Origin: Flavobacteriales bacterium
Lineage (GTDB): Bacteria > Bacteroidota > Bacteroidia > UBA10329
NCBI GenBank assembly: GCA_016124845.1
Contig: WGMW01000008.1
Span: forward strand, 1 to 64,000
DNA length: 64,000 bases
Direction: 5' to 3'
The position numbers and the translations under genes were made by a program. This document shows, one piece after another, positions 54,636-63,524 of this stretch; positions within the stretch are counted from its first letter, which is position 1; every line of letters starts with the position of its first letter. Below the pieces are notes generated by a model. That model was not told the origin of the DNA. It saw nothing but the letters and a program-made list of their open reading frames with translations, and ran no database searches.

Positions 54636-55871
54636 ATGTCTGTTCCGTTCCAAGTTTCGAACAACTGTCTATCATGCGGCTCTGCCCAATTGGAAGAAAT
54701 TTTCAGAATGGAAGCTCTTCCTTTGGCTGACCGACTGAAAAGCGATGCAAATGAAGTTTCGGAATCAGTACCGTTAACGTGGGTCAGATGCCGTGCATGT
54801 GAACTGGTGTATGTTCGGGAACTCGTAGAGCCCTCCGTTCTTTTTCCACCAGACTACCCTTACTTTACTGGTGTTTCCAGTGCTTTGACCAAACACTTCC
54901 GCGAGTTGGCGGACACGGTCATTGAACGGTACGAGTTGACAGAGGACTCGTTTATTCTTGATATTGGCAGCAACGATGGTACCGCGCTGAAACGATTCAA
55001 AGAGAAAGGGATTTCAGTTCTTGGTATCGACCCTACAACTTGGCCAGCACTAAGGGCGTTGAAAGATGGTATTCCCACGCTCCGCGAATTCTGGAATTAC
55101 AAGACATCTGGAATTGTTCGGGCAGAACTTGGACGACCTATCGATGTGATCCTCTCGAACAATGTGATTTCTCATGTTGCCGACCCAAGCGACTACATAC
55201 GTGGGCTGGCGAATGTTTGCGATGAGAATACAGTTGTAGTTGCAGAATTTCCCTACCTGAAATCGATCATTGAAAACACTGCATTCGACATCATCTTTCA
55301 CCAGCATGTTTCCTATTTCACCTTAAAGTCTTTCGGCTCGCTTATTTCTACTCACGGATTCCACTTAAACGATGCTGAGGTTCTGAACGTGCATGGAGGC
55401 AACCTACGGGTTTATTTCAGTAAGAAAGAAGGCGGTTCTTCTCGCCTTAAAAAACTTCAATCTGAGGAAACATATGAGAGTGAATTGAACACGTTACGGT
55501 CCTTTGTAAAGCGCATTGACGAGACAAAAGCAGACACACTTCAACTTATTGACAATCTTATTGCGGAAGGAAAAACAATAATGGGTTACGGTGCTGCGGG
55601 CAAGGCCACTATGCTGATCGAATATTTCGAACTGGACAAAACGCGGATTTCAGGAATGTTTGACAAAAACCCAGTAAAACAAGGTCGATATTTCCCTGCA
55701 TTCGGTCATTTCATCCACTCTCCCGAAATTCTAAAAGACCCCGATCAGCGGCCAGATTTCCTCATTATTCTGGCTTGGACATTGAAGGATGAGATCATGA
55801 AGGAATTGGAGTTCTTCCACCGAGATGGTGGAAAATTCATCATCATCCTGCCTGAATTAATAGTGGTCTGA
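54636..55871 (+). CDS. C-methyltransferase-like class I SAM methyltransferase
   Basis: A 411-residue three-domain protein of the sugar C-methyltransferase type (TylC3-like). It starts with a Zn-binding part with CLSCG (about residues 11-15) and CRAC (about 50-53), then the SAM domain with the motif I FILDIGSNDGTALKRF (about 105-120) and a GYGAAGKATML motif that begins the Rossmann-like C-terminal domain (about 312-322). Such enzymes methylate the C3 of nucleotide 3-keto-sugars, for example in mycarose-type sugars. Here it lies beside CDP-sugar genes, so a branched sugar is a fair inference. Convergent with the nucleotidyltransferase gene, 15-base overlap. Confidence 0.85.
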   Translation: MSVPFQVSNNCLSCGSAQLEEIFRMEALPLADRLKSDANEVSESVPLTWVRCRACELVYVRELVEPSVLFPPDYPYFTGVSSALTKHFRELADTVIERYELTEDSFILDIGSNDGTALKRFKEKGISVLGIDPTTWPALRALKDGIPTLREFWNYKTSGIVRAELGRPIDVILSNNVISHVADPSDYIRGLANVCDENTVVVAEFPYLKSIIENTAFDIIFHQHVSYFTLKSFGSLISTHGFHLNDAEVLNVHGGNLRVYFSKKEGGSSRLKKLQSEETYESELNTLRSFVKRIDETKADTLQLIDNLIAEGKTIMGYGAAGKATMLIEYFELDKTRISGMFDKNPVKQGRYFPAFGHFIHSPEILKDPDQRPDFLIILAWTLKDEIMKELEFFHRDGGKFIIILPELIVV

Positions 55872-56597
55872 AGATTTGATCTTCTCCCACTCGGTTCTCA
55901 GTGTGACCAGATCCTTGTAGGTATCCACACCTTTCCAAAAGCCATTGTGTTTATGACCGAAAAGTTTTCGTCCTTCCCTTATCATCCTTGGAAGCAACTC
56001 GCTTTCAAACTCAAGATTCGTATCCACTCCTTCCAAACATCTGCGGTTAATAATGAATGAACCCGCATTGATCCAATCTTCCAAAATGGGTTTTTCAATG
56101 AAATCGTAAACGCGGTTCTCATCATCCAGCATTACTCTACCATACGGCATGCGTGCTTTTACCAAGGTCATCGTCACGTCTCGGTCATGCGCTTCATGTT
56201 CAGCAGTCATTCTGTCAATGTCCACGTTAGAGAGAACATCAGCATAGGCCACAAAAAACCGTTCTCCATCAACATGTTTGAGCGCCTGTGCAATACGGTA
56301 AGTAGCCGTAGAAGTGGTTCCAGTATCAAGCATCACCACCTTTGAATCTCCCCATTTTTGATTCTGGTACAATTCTGCCTTGTTTACGGATTCGGCTATC
56401 ATCTCGCTATCATTTCCCAGGCACAGCACAACCTTATCAAACTTTTTCAGCGAATCATAATGATCCAGAATATGATGAAGCAGCGGTCTGCCCGCAACTT
56501 CCGCAAGAATTTTGTTTGTGGCCGGAAGATCGAATCTCATTCTCAAGCTCTGCCCACCACAGAGAAGAACACACGTACATTTGTCTGACTGTTTCAT
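55857..56597 (-). CDS. sugar nucleotidyltransferase (RfbF-like, glucose-1-phosphate cytidylyltransferase type)
   Basis: A 246-residue nucleotidyltransferase that should make an NDP-sugar from a sugar 1-phosphate. It matches RfbF along its length: LCGGQSLRM near the N terminus, GRPLLHHI, VVLCLG, MLDTGTTSTATYRI, FVAYADVLSNVDID, INAGSFI and the GFWKGVDTYKD ending. The canonical GGxGTRL is GGQSLRM here, a notable change in the phosphate-binding loop. It is divergent from the adjacent CDP-glucose 4,6-dehydratase gene (79-base gap), which supports CTP as the nucleotide. Function not certain. Confidence 0.8.
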   Translation of the reverse strand: MKQSDKCTCVLLCGGQSLRMRFDLPATNKILAEVAGRPLLHHILDHYDSLKKFDKVVLCLGNDSEMIAESVNKAELYQNQKWGDSKVVMLDTGTTSTATYRIAQALKHVDGERFFVAYADVLSNVDIDRMTAEHEAHDRDVTMTLVKARMPYGRVMLDDENRVYDFIEKPILEDWINAGSFIINRRCLEGVDTNLEFESELLPRMIREGRKLFGHKHNGFWKGVDTYKDLVTLRTEWEKIKSSDHY

Positions 56598-56676
56598 TTC
56601 TGTATCCTTCCAGATGCGAAAATATTGGGAACTTCCATCAATTGTGTTGATACCTTTAGAAACTCAGAGTTAGTGC

Positions 56677-57753
56677 ATGAGCCAATTGGAATCATTTTAC
56701 AAGGATAAGAAGGTATTCATTACCGGACATACGGGTTTCAAAGGTTCTTGGCTGAGTGCTTGGCTCCTGAAATTGGGTGCTGAGGTTCATGGTTTTGCCA
56801 AGAACATTCCTACCGAACCATCGGTGTACAAGTTGACCGGTCTTACAAGGTTTATTCATTCTACCGAGGGAGACATCCTGGATCATGAACGACTTTGGAA
56901 AGCGATTGATGTGGTTAGACCGGACATCATTTTCCATACAGCAGCGCAACCGATTACCACGTTGGCGTTCGAACAACCGCTACAAACCTTTGAAACGAAC
57001 GTTATCGGAACAGCCTCCGTTCTGGACGCAGTGAGAAAATCGGAGCGTCCATGCACAGTGGTTTGTATTACCAGTGATAAAAGCTATTTGAACAAGGAGT
57101 GGGTTTGGGGCTATCGCGAAACGGATGAGTTGGGAGGAAAGGATCCATACAGCGGTTCGAAGGCTGGGGCCGAAATGGTCATCCGCTCTTACTACCATAC
57201 TTTCTTCAAGAAAAATAACGGCAAAAGAGTGGCTGCCGTACGGGCAGGCAACATTATTGGTGGTGGCGATTGGGCCGCAAACCGTATTGTTCCAGACTGT
57301 ATCCGTGCTTGGCAAGAAGATGAGTCTGTAATTATCAGAAGTCCAAATGCTATTAGACCTTGGCAACACGTGATTGAACCGATCTACGGCTACATGCTTT
57401 TGGCAAAAAAGCTCCATCAAGATGAAAACCTGAATGGTGAGGCTTTCAATTTCGGACCAGATCCATTACATTTTAAAACGGTTTTGGAACTGGTGGAATT
57501 ATTGGCAAGTTCGATGAGAAAGAACGGAGTGGATGCCAAGGTAAACGTGGAAGATGCCAACGACCATCGTGAAGCTGGAATTCTGAAATTGAACTGCGAA
57601 AAGGCGTTATCGCACTTGAATTGGCGGCCAGTACTTTCAATAGAAGAAAGCATGGGATTGACAGCCGATTGGTACTTCGGGTCTTTGTGGAAACAGGAGG
57701 ATGCGCTGAATCTGTGCCACGAACAGATAAGCCAATTTGAAAGCAGACTTTGA
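56677..57753 (+). CDS. rfbG: CDP-glucose 4,6-dehydratase
   Basis: A 358-residue short-chain dehydrogenase/reductase that converts CDP-D-glucose to CDP-4-keto-6-deoxy-D-glucose. The NAD motif GHTGFKGSWL (17-26), HTAAQP, TSDKSY, the YSGSKAG catalytic box with Tyr and Lys, AVRAGNIIGGGDWA and IRPWQHV are all as in RfbG. This is the first committed step for CDP-dideoxy and branched sugars. It lies beside the RfbF-like gene and its stop overlaps the start of the first B12 radical SAM gene, so the three are likely linked. Region 56598-56676 is the divergent promoter region; TACCTTTA at 56651-56658 is a near -7 match. Confidence 0.93.
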   Translation: MSQLESFYKDKKVFITGHTGFKGSWLSAWLLKLGAEVHGFAKNIPTEPSVYKLTGLTRFIHSTEGDILDHERLWKAIDVVRPDIIFHTAAQPITTLAFEQPLQTFETNVIGTASVLDAVRKSERPCTVVCITSDKSYLNKEWVWGYRETDELGGKDPYSGSKAGAEMVIRSYYHTFFKKNNGKRVAAVRAGNIIGGGDWAANRIVPDCIRAWQEDESVIIRSPNAIRPWQHVIEPIYGYMLLAKKLHQDENLNGEAFNFGPDPLHFKTVLELVELLASSMRKNGVDAKVNVEDANDHREAGILKLNCEKALSHLNWRPVLSIEESMGLTADWYFGSLWKQEDALNLCHEQISQFESRL

Positions 57754-59795
57754 GCAGAAAGTTGAACATATATCTGGCCGACCTGCGGCATAACTACCTC
57801 GGTTATGTCTCTTCTGATGCCATGCCGCTTGGTATCGGCTACATGAAATCGGTCATGGATTATCGGTTGTCTGACCACACCAGTCGCTTATTCGCTTATC
57901 CGGATAAACTTGAGGCAGCAATAAATGAGGCTGCTCCAGACGTTCTCATGCTCACCAATTATACATGGAATGAGGCACTATCCATGAGTTTTGCGGAATA
58001 TGCAAGGCAGAAAAACACAGATTGCCTGATCATTGTCGGTGGGCCGAATATTCCAATTGAAACAGAACGCAGAATTGCCTTTCTGCAATCGCATCCTTAC
58101 GTTGACCTGTACGCGCTTGGCGAAGGCGATTTCTTTGCCACTGAACTGGTTACCCGATATGTCGAGTGTGGTTTTGACAGGGAAAAACTTTTGTCTCAAG
58201 AGATCCATTCATCTGCCTACAAGCAAAATGGCAAATACGTTTGCACGGAAATAAAACCACGTAGCAAGAATTTGGATGACATTCCTTCTCCATGGCTCAC
58301 GGGCATTTTGGATGAGTTCTTTGATGGAAAACTCGTTCCGCTTTTGGAAACCAACCGTGGTTGTCCTTTCTCCTGTGCTTTCTGTGTTCAAGGAACCAAA
58401 TGGTATCAGAAGGTGAACGAATTCTGTTTGGAACGGCTTGAAAAGGAGATCCATTATATCGCCAAGAAGATCTCTACCGATTTTCCGCAACAGAAAGTGC
58501 TACGCATTGCAGATCCGAACTTCGGCATGTTCAACCGTGATGTGGACATAGCTGGCTACTTGGGCGAAACGCAGATCAAGTACAATTATCCGTTGCTTAT
58601 CGATGCCACCACAGGCAAGAATCGCGCTGACAACATCATCAAAACCATGGAGAAAGTGAATGGAGCCTTGGTACTTTACCAAGCCGTTCAGTCTTTGGAT
58701 GATGAGGTTTTGGAGAATATTCAGCGCTCAAACATCAAACTCGAAGCCTACGAGCAGTTACAAGTTTACATCAAAGGTCGCGGCATGAAATCCAGTTCGG
58801 ATCTCATTCTGGGGCTGCCTGGCGAATCATTGAAAAAGCATCTCAGTTCGTTGGAAAAATTGATCAATGCCAAAACAGACAAGCTGAACAATTTTCAGGC
58901 AATGCTGCTTAAGGGATCAAACCTGGAAACCTTTGCTACACGCAGCAAGTACGATTTCCAGACCATGTTCCGCCTGTTGCCAAAAAGCTATGGGAAATAT
59001 GCTGGCCGATTGGTATTCGATACGGAAGAGATAGTGGTAGCGAACAAGGATTTGACCTTTGATGATTACCTGACCGCCCGCAAGCATCATTTGGTCATCA
59101 ATATCTTCTGGAATTTCACCCGTTTCGAAGGTTTTATCAAGGTGGCTGAAAGCTTCGGATTTACACCTTGGCAATGGCTCGAAAGTGTTGTCAGAACGGT
59201 TAACAATTCAAACTTGCTATCAGAGGTTTACGATGGATTTCTTTCCGAAACCAGATCGGAACTGTTCGAATCGGAGGAAGAATTACAGGAATTCTACAGC
59301 GACAAGACCAACTTCGAAAAACTGAACAGAGGCGAGCTTGGTGACAACCTCATTTACAAATACAGAACACTTGCGCTGTTCTACTATTGGAATGAAGTGG
59401 TTGAAACTGCATTTACATCAACCCTAAGACTGCTTGAAGATAAAGCGGTTGATCCGCAACTTGCAGAACTTCTCAACCAATACAGAAAGCATATTCGGTT
59501 TGCCTATGTTTCAGGCAAATCTCCCGAGCAGATACTGGAAGATCATACCGAAACGTTTGACTTTGACATTGATCATTGGACCAGAGATGACTATAACGTA
59601 TCCGATGTAAACCTTTATAAACTGAAGCAGCCAAAGGCTATTTCATTCCAACTTTCAACTTCCAATCGGAGTAATTTGGAGGATACATTCAAGATATGGT
59701 CGTTCGACCCAAGGTCCTTTTCCATGTTTATCAGACGTATACACAACGATTGGCTGAAACGCGAGGTTACGGACACCAGCACTTGTGAGGTCTGA
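57750..59795 (+). CDS. B12-binding-type radical SAM protein A
   Basis: A 681-residue enzyme. An N-terminal Rossmann-like B12-binding-type domain (about 1-190; starts KLNIYLADLRHNYLGY, with IIVGGPN and GEGDFFATE) is followed by a radical SAM core with C205-x3-C209-x2-C212, then a large C-terminal region (about 430-681) peculiar to this pair. The DxHxxG base-off His motif is not evident. Such class B proteins often methylate unactivated carbons or rearrange sugars and lipids. The start is TTG at 57750, whose T-T-G overlaps the rfbG stop, so translational coupling to the CDP-sugar gene is likely. 22 bases before paralog B. Confidence 0.82.
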   Translation: MSRKLNIYLADLRHNYLGYVSSDAMPLGIGYMKSVMDYRLSDHTSRLFAYPDKLEAAINEAAPDVLMLTNYTWNEALSMSFAEYARQKNTDCLIIVGGPNIPIETERRIAFLQSHPYVDLYALGEGDFFATELVTRYVECGFDREKLLSQEIHSSAYKQNGKYVCTEIKPRSKNLDDIPSPWLTGILDEFFDGKLVPLLETNRGCPFSCAFCVQGTKWYQKVNEFCLERLEKEIHYIAKKISTDFPQQKVLRIADPNFGMFNRDVDIAGYLGETQIKYNYPLLIDATTGKNRADNIIKTMEKVNGALVLYQAVQSLDDEVLENIQRSNIKLEAYEQLQVYIKGRGMKSSSDLILGLPGESLKKHLSSLEKLINAKTDKLNNFQAMLLKGSNLETFATRSKYDFQTMFRLLPKSYGKYAGRLVFDTEEIVVANKDLTFDDYLTARKHHLVINIFWNFTRFEGFIKVAESFGFTPWQWLESVVRTVNNSNLLSEVYDGFLSETRSELFESEEELQEFYSDKTNFEKLNRGELGDNLIYKYRTLALFYYWNEVVETAFTSTLRLLEDKAVDPQLAELLNQYRKHIRFAYVSGKSPEQILEDHTETFDFDIDHWTRDDYNVSDVNLYKLKQPKAISFQLSTSNRSNLEDTFKIWSFDPRSFSMFIRRIHNDWLKREVTDTSTCEV

Positions 59796-59817
59796 AAAAG
59801 TACGATCTTTACTGACT

Positions 59818-61905
59818 ATGAAAAAGGTGAAAGTGTTCTTGGCCGACCTTCGGCATGTGCGTGATGGCGTTCTGTTTGCCGATACGATGCCGTTGGGAAT
59901 TGCCTATATGAAAGCGGTAATCGATAGAGACCTTTCAGACCAAGTAGAGTGTCAGATCTTCGCTTATCCGGATGTGTTCCGCGAAGCCGTTATCAACGAG
60001 AACCCCGATGTGGTAATGGTTACCAACTACATGTGGAATGAGGCCTTGAGCCTATGGTACTTGAAATTGGTTAAAGAGCGAAATCCCCAGGCGCTAACTG
60101 TTATGGGCGGACCCAATATTGCTATTGAGGAAGAACGCCAGATTGAATTCGTTTCCAGCAATCCACAAATAGACATTTATGCCATTGGAGAAGGAGATTT
60201 TCTTGCCCGCGACATTGTAAAGCTGTTCATTGAAAATGATTGTAACGCGGATAAATTGAAGGACTCCGGTTCTCTCTCGCATTGTGTTTACCGAAGTTCG
60301 GATGGCGTGAAATTGGGAAACGTGAATCCGCGCAGCAAGGAATTGGATGAGATTCCATCGCCTTGGCTCAATGGCATCATGGATAAGTTTTTCGACAATA
60401 AACTTTCTCCGCTTTACGAGACAAACCGTGGCTGCCCGTTCACTTGCACGTTCTGCGTACAGGGAACCCGCTACTACACGAAGGTGAGCCATTTTGGACT
60501 GAACCGTGTGCGAGAAGAACTATTTTACATTGCCGATAGGATCAAAAGCCACAGCCCGAATGTGAAGATTCTTCGTATTGCCGATCCGAATTTCGGCATG
60601 TACGAACGTGATGTTGACATTTCACGCTACATGGGCGAAACGCAGAAGCTTTATGATTATCCGATGTTCATAGATGCCACTACGGGAAAGAACAAGCCCG
60701 AACGCATTATTGAGGCAATGGAACAGGTTAGCGGTGCCATGATCATGTGGCAATCGGTTCAGTCGTTGGATGACACGGTTCTTACCAATGTGAAACGCAA
60801 GAACATCAAGCTGAGCACATACAACGATATCAATGTTTATCTGAAAGGAAGAGGACTTCGTTCCCAGGCCGATCTGATCTTATGTCTTCCAGGAGAATCG
60901 TTGGAATCTCACAGAAAGGCACTGGAAGGGCTTACAAATTCTGGTGTTCTACGGTTCAATAATTTCCAGGCCATGCTTCTGAAGGGTTCAGAAATGGAAA
61001 CCGTAAAATCCAGAAAGGAATTCGGTTTTGAAGCCAAACACAGATTGATTCAGAAGAACTTCAGCATTCATCATGGAGAAAAGGTTTTTGAAACTGAGGA
61101 GATCATCATTTCAAGCGACACGTTCTCTTTTGAAGAGTACATCATTGCCAGAAAGTACCATCTTATCATTAATCTGTTCTTGAATGAACTTCGGTTTGAG
61201 AAACTGTTGCATCTATTCGATTCACAGAAAATTCCTCGTTGGAGTTGGATTCAGAGGATGTATGAAATGATCGATGATGATCCGTTCGTAAAGGATGTCT
61301 TCGATCAGTTTGCTCAAGATACAGAAAATGAGCTTTTCGACAGCGTTGAAGAGCTGACGGCCTTTTACAGCGAACCAGAAAACTATGCAAAGCTGGAGCG
61401 CGGAGAAATTGGTGATAACGTCATTCACAAGTATCGTGTCATTTCCAACTACCATAACTGGAAAGACATCTGTGATTTCGCCTATCGCGCAGCTTACGAC
61501 CTCATCAACAACCAAGAACAAGGGTTGTCAGAAGAAGAGGGATTCGATGTTTTTTGGAATGACCTTAAAACGTATCAGTACCACTCTAGTGCCCACGGCA
61601 AAACCAGAGAAGAAATTCTTAGCGGTTCAACTGCAAGTTTCACTTACGATGTTCACAGATGGATGGTTGATGATATGGAAAAGGCGTTTGGGAAGTATCG
61701 TAACGGACTGGCCATCAACTACAACTTTGCGCTTTCTGCCAGCAACAAAAAGAACTTGGAGGCCTCTCTCAACAGATGGAACACCGATCTTGTGGGCATG
61801 TCGCTAATGATCAGAAAGATCAAGCAACATTGGCTTGAGAAAGAGCCCAGCAAAGCCTCTTCTGAGATCGAGTCTGAAAACGCATTCGATCATGTGGTTG
61901 GTTAA
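59818..61905 (+). CDS. B12-binding-type radical SAM protein B
   Basis: From ATG 59818, 695 residues; an upstream start at 59785 would overlap paralog A and is less likely. It aligns with paralog A throughout: KVFLADLRHVRDG opening, MGGPNIAIEEE, GEGDFLARD, PSPWLNGIMDKFFDNKL, the C206-x3-C210-x2-C213 cluster, NFGMYERDVDIS, IDATTGKNK, LPGESLESH, and the ERGEIGDNVIHKYR segment near residue 525. The pair keeps the same long C-terminal region, so it forms a distinct subfamily. It may use the same substrate at a different position, or work with A as a heteromer. Unknown product. Confidence 0.85.
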   Translation: MKKVKVFLADLRHVRDGVLFADTMPLGIAYMKAVIDRDLSDQVECQIFAYPDVFREAVINENPDVVMVTNYMWNEALSLWYLKLVKERNPQALTVMGGPNIAIEEERQIEFVSSNPQIDIYAIGEGDFLARDIVKLFIENDCNADKLKDSGSLSHCVYRSSDGVKLGNVNPRSKELDEIPSPWLNGIMDKFFDNKLSPLYETNRGCPFTCTFCVQGTRYYTKVSHFGLNRVREELFYIADRIKSHSPNVKILRIADPNFGMYERDVDISRYMGETQKLYDYPMFIDATTGKNKPERIIEAMEQVSGAMIMWQSVQSLDDTVLTNVKRKNIKLSTYNDINVYLKGRGLRSQADLILCLPGESLESHRKALEGLTNSGVLRFNNFQAMLLKGSEMETVKSRKEFGFEAKHRLIQKNFSIHHGEKVFETEEIIISSDTFSFEEYIIARKYHLIINLFLNELRFEKLLHLFDSQKIPRWSWIQRMYEMIDDDPFVKDVFDQFAQDTENELFDSVEELTAFYSEPENYAKLERGEIGDNVIHKYRVISNYHNWKDICDFAYRAAYDLINNQEQGLSEEEGFDVFWNDLKTYQYHSSAHGKTREEILSGSTASFTYDVHRWMVDDMEKAFGKYRNGLAINYNFALSASNKKNLEASLNRWNTDLVGMSLMIRKIKQHWLEKEPSKASSEIESENAFDHVVG

Positions 61906-61968
61906 GGCTATTGCCGCATGCTGAAATTTTCGATCAATTCTTAATCCGAGAATCACTATTATGCTCCC

Positions 61969-63522
61969 ATGGAAGTTCTAAACCGACTACGCAACTATGG
62001 GACTAAGGATTTCTATGGACTGATTGGGTTTCTCTTCTTTGGGTATTTCCTATTGCTATCCATTGTATTCTACAAGGAGTGTATTGTCCATCAGGATTAC
62101 GCGTGGGAACTGACCTGGATACTCAACGGAAATGGGCTAACCCCGGTTTACTTCAGATGGGGTGCCATACCATGGAGAATCTTTTTCATAATCGGACCAT
62201 CCCTGGACTTATCCCTGAAAACAATTCTGATACTCAGTTCAGTCTGGTTCGTTTTCAGCAAATTCCTTACTTGGCTTGTATGCCATTTCTATTTCAGGAA
62301 TCCAATCGCAGGGTTACTGGTTATAATTAGCATTCTCTTCAGCCATTCGGAAGGATTTTTCGCACAAAACCTACAGGTTTATAACGCTTCAGTCTATTTC
62401 TGCCTCCTCTTTGCTGTAGTAACCGATGGTTTCAGAATAAAAAACGGTTGGCTCAAAATCGGTGTCATTTCCCTGTTGTTGATCTTGATAAAAGGAACCC
62501 ACATTGCCGTCTTGATTGGTAGTGCCCCACTAATGCTGATTTATCTATTGGATGAATTCTCGCTCAAAAAGCTTGTCCCGCTTTTCTGTGTGACCGTATT
62601 TGTGGTCATTTCTCAGTTTTGGTTTCCGGCTCCTTATGAAGGAAACCACATGTCATCCATGTTAATGGCGTTCCGAAACGCGAGAATATCTGACATGGGC
62701 GGCATCCTCATGTATCTGGGCACACAGACGGTGGGGCTCGTTTATCTGATCCCATTGATGATGCTCATCGACACCGTCAGATTATGCATCGCTTCTCAGA
62801 GACTGCTGTTTCTGGTCATCTATCTGATCATAGCGACTACATTTGGGCTGCTCATCATGTACAAACTGATAACATACGATGCAGATTATCCATTATCAAA
62901 CGAAGTCGAATTTTACATTGAAGGTGCCTTCTACAGTCTGATTTTGATGTTTGCAAGCGTCTTTCTGTACCTCAACCAGACATCGGTCGATCTTTTAAAA
63001 CTTCCACAAATTCAAGCTGCCGTAGTTTTTTCGGTCCTGTTCTATTCCTCCAATATCACCAAGGCAGGTATTGAACATTACGAATACAACATCTATGAAA
63101 CCGAACTTATGGAGGAACTTTCGGGAAAATTCGATGAATCAATTTTCATTATTGATGAAAAGTACATACCTGCCAGATTCTCCAAAATCGATATGAACAT
63201 TGAGTTTGAGACACTTGTCAAAAGCAATGTCGAACTGGGTCACTCTGTAGTTCTAATTGTTACAGCTCATCCGGATACATTCCAATTAAGCGAGGTCGGC
63301 CCTGAGTTTATCATAAGCCTATCTTGTCTGGAGAAAGAGAACCAGATCAACCCCAAAATGAATACAGACAAATACTTGTACAAATCTTTTGCACCCAACA
63401 CACACTTCGAATCTCTGAACACAGATTATTTTCATTTCGAGAACTTCAGACATAGAACCGTACCACAAGAATTTCTTGCACGCTTCAACGCAAACTATGG
63501 CTTTGCAATTTCCGAATACTGA
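61969..63522 (+). CDS. polytopic membrane protein of unknown function
   Basis: A 517-residue protein with about ten membrane helices (residues 20 to about 355) and a soluble C-terminal part (about 360-517). I do not recognise a defined family. The early loop HQDYAWELTWILNG-x-G recalls the first acidic loop of GT-C transferases, so an enzyme using a lipid-linked sugar is possible but not shown. It follows the radical SAM pair by 63 bases and is followed by a GT2-type gene two bases on, consistent with an operon for glycan or lipid assembly. Confidence 0.65.
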   Translation: MEVLNRLRNYGTKDFYGLIGFLFFGYFLLLSIVFYKECIVHQDYAWELTWILNGNGLTPVYFRWGAIPWRIFFIIGPSLDLSLKTILILSSVWFVFSKFLTWLVCHFYFRNPIAGLLVIISILFSHSEGFFAQNLQVYNASVYFCLLFAVVTDGFRIKNGWLKIGVISLLLILIKGTHIAVLIGSAPLMLIYLLDEFSLKKLVPLFCVTVFVVISQFWFPAPYEGNHMSSMLMAFRNARISDMGGILMYLGTQTVGLVYLIPLMMLIDTVRLCIASQRLLFLVIYLIIATTFGLLIMYKLITYDADYPLSNEVEFYIEGAFYSLILMFASVFLYLNQTSVDLLKLPQIQAAVVFSVLFYSSNITKAGIEHYEYNIYETELMEELSGKFDESIFIIDEKYIPARFSKIDMNIEFETLVKSNVELGHSVVLIVTAHPDTFQLSEVGPEFIISLSCLEKENQINPKMNTDKYLYKSFAPNTHFESLNTDYFHFENFRHRTVPQEFLARFNANYGFAISEY

Positions 63523-63524
63523 AA

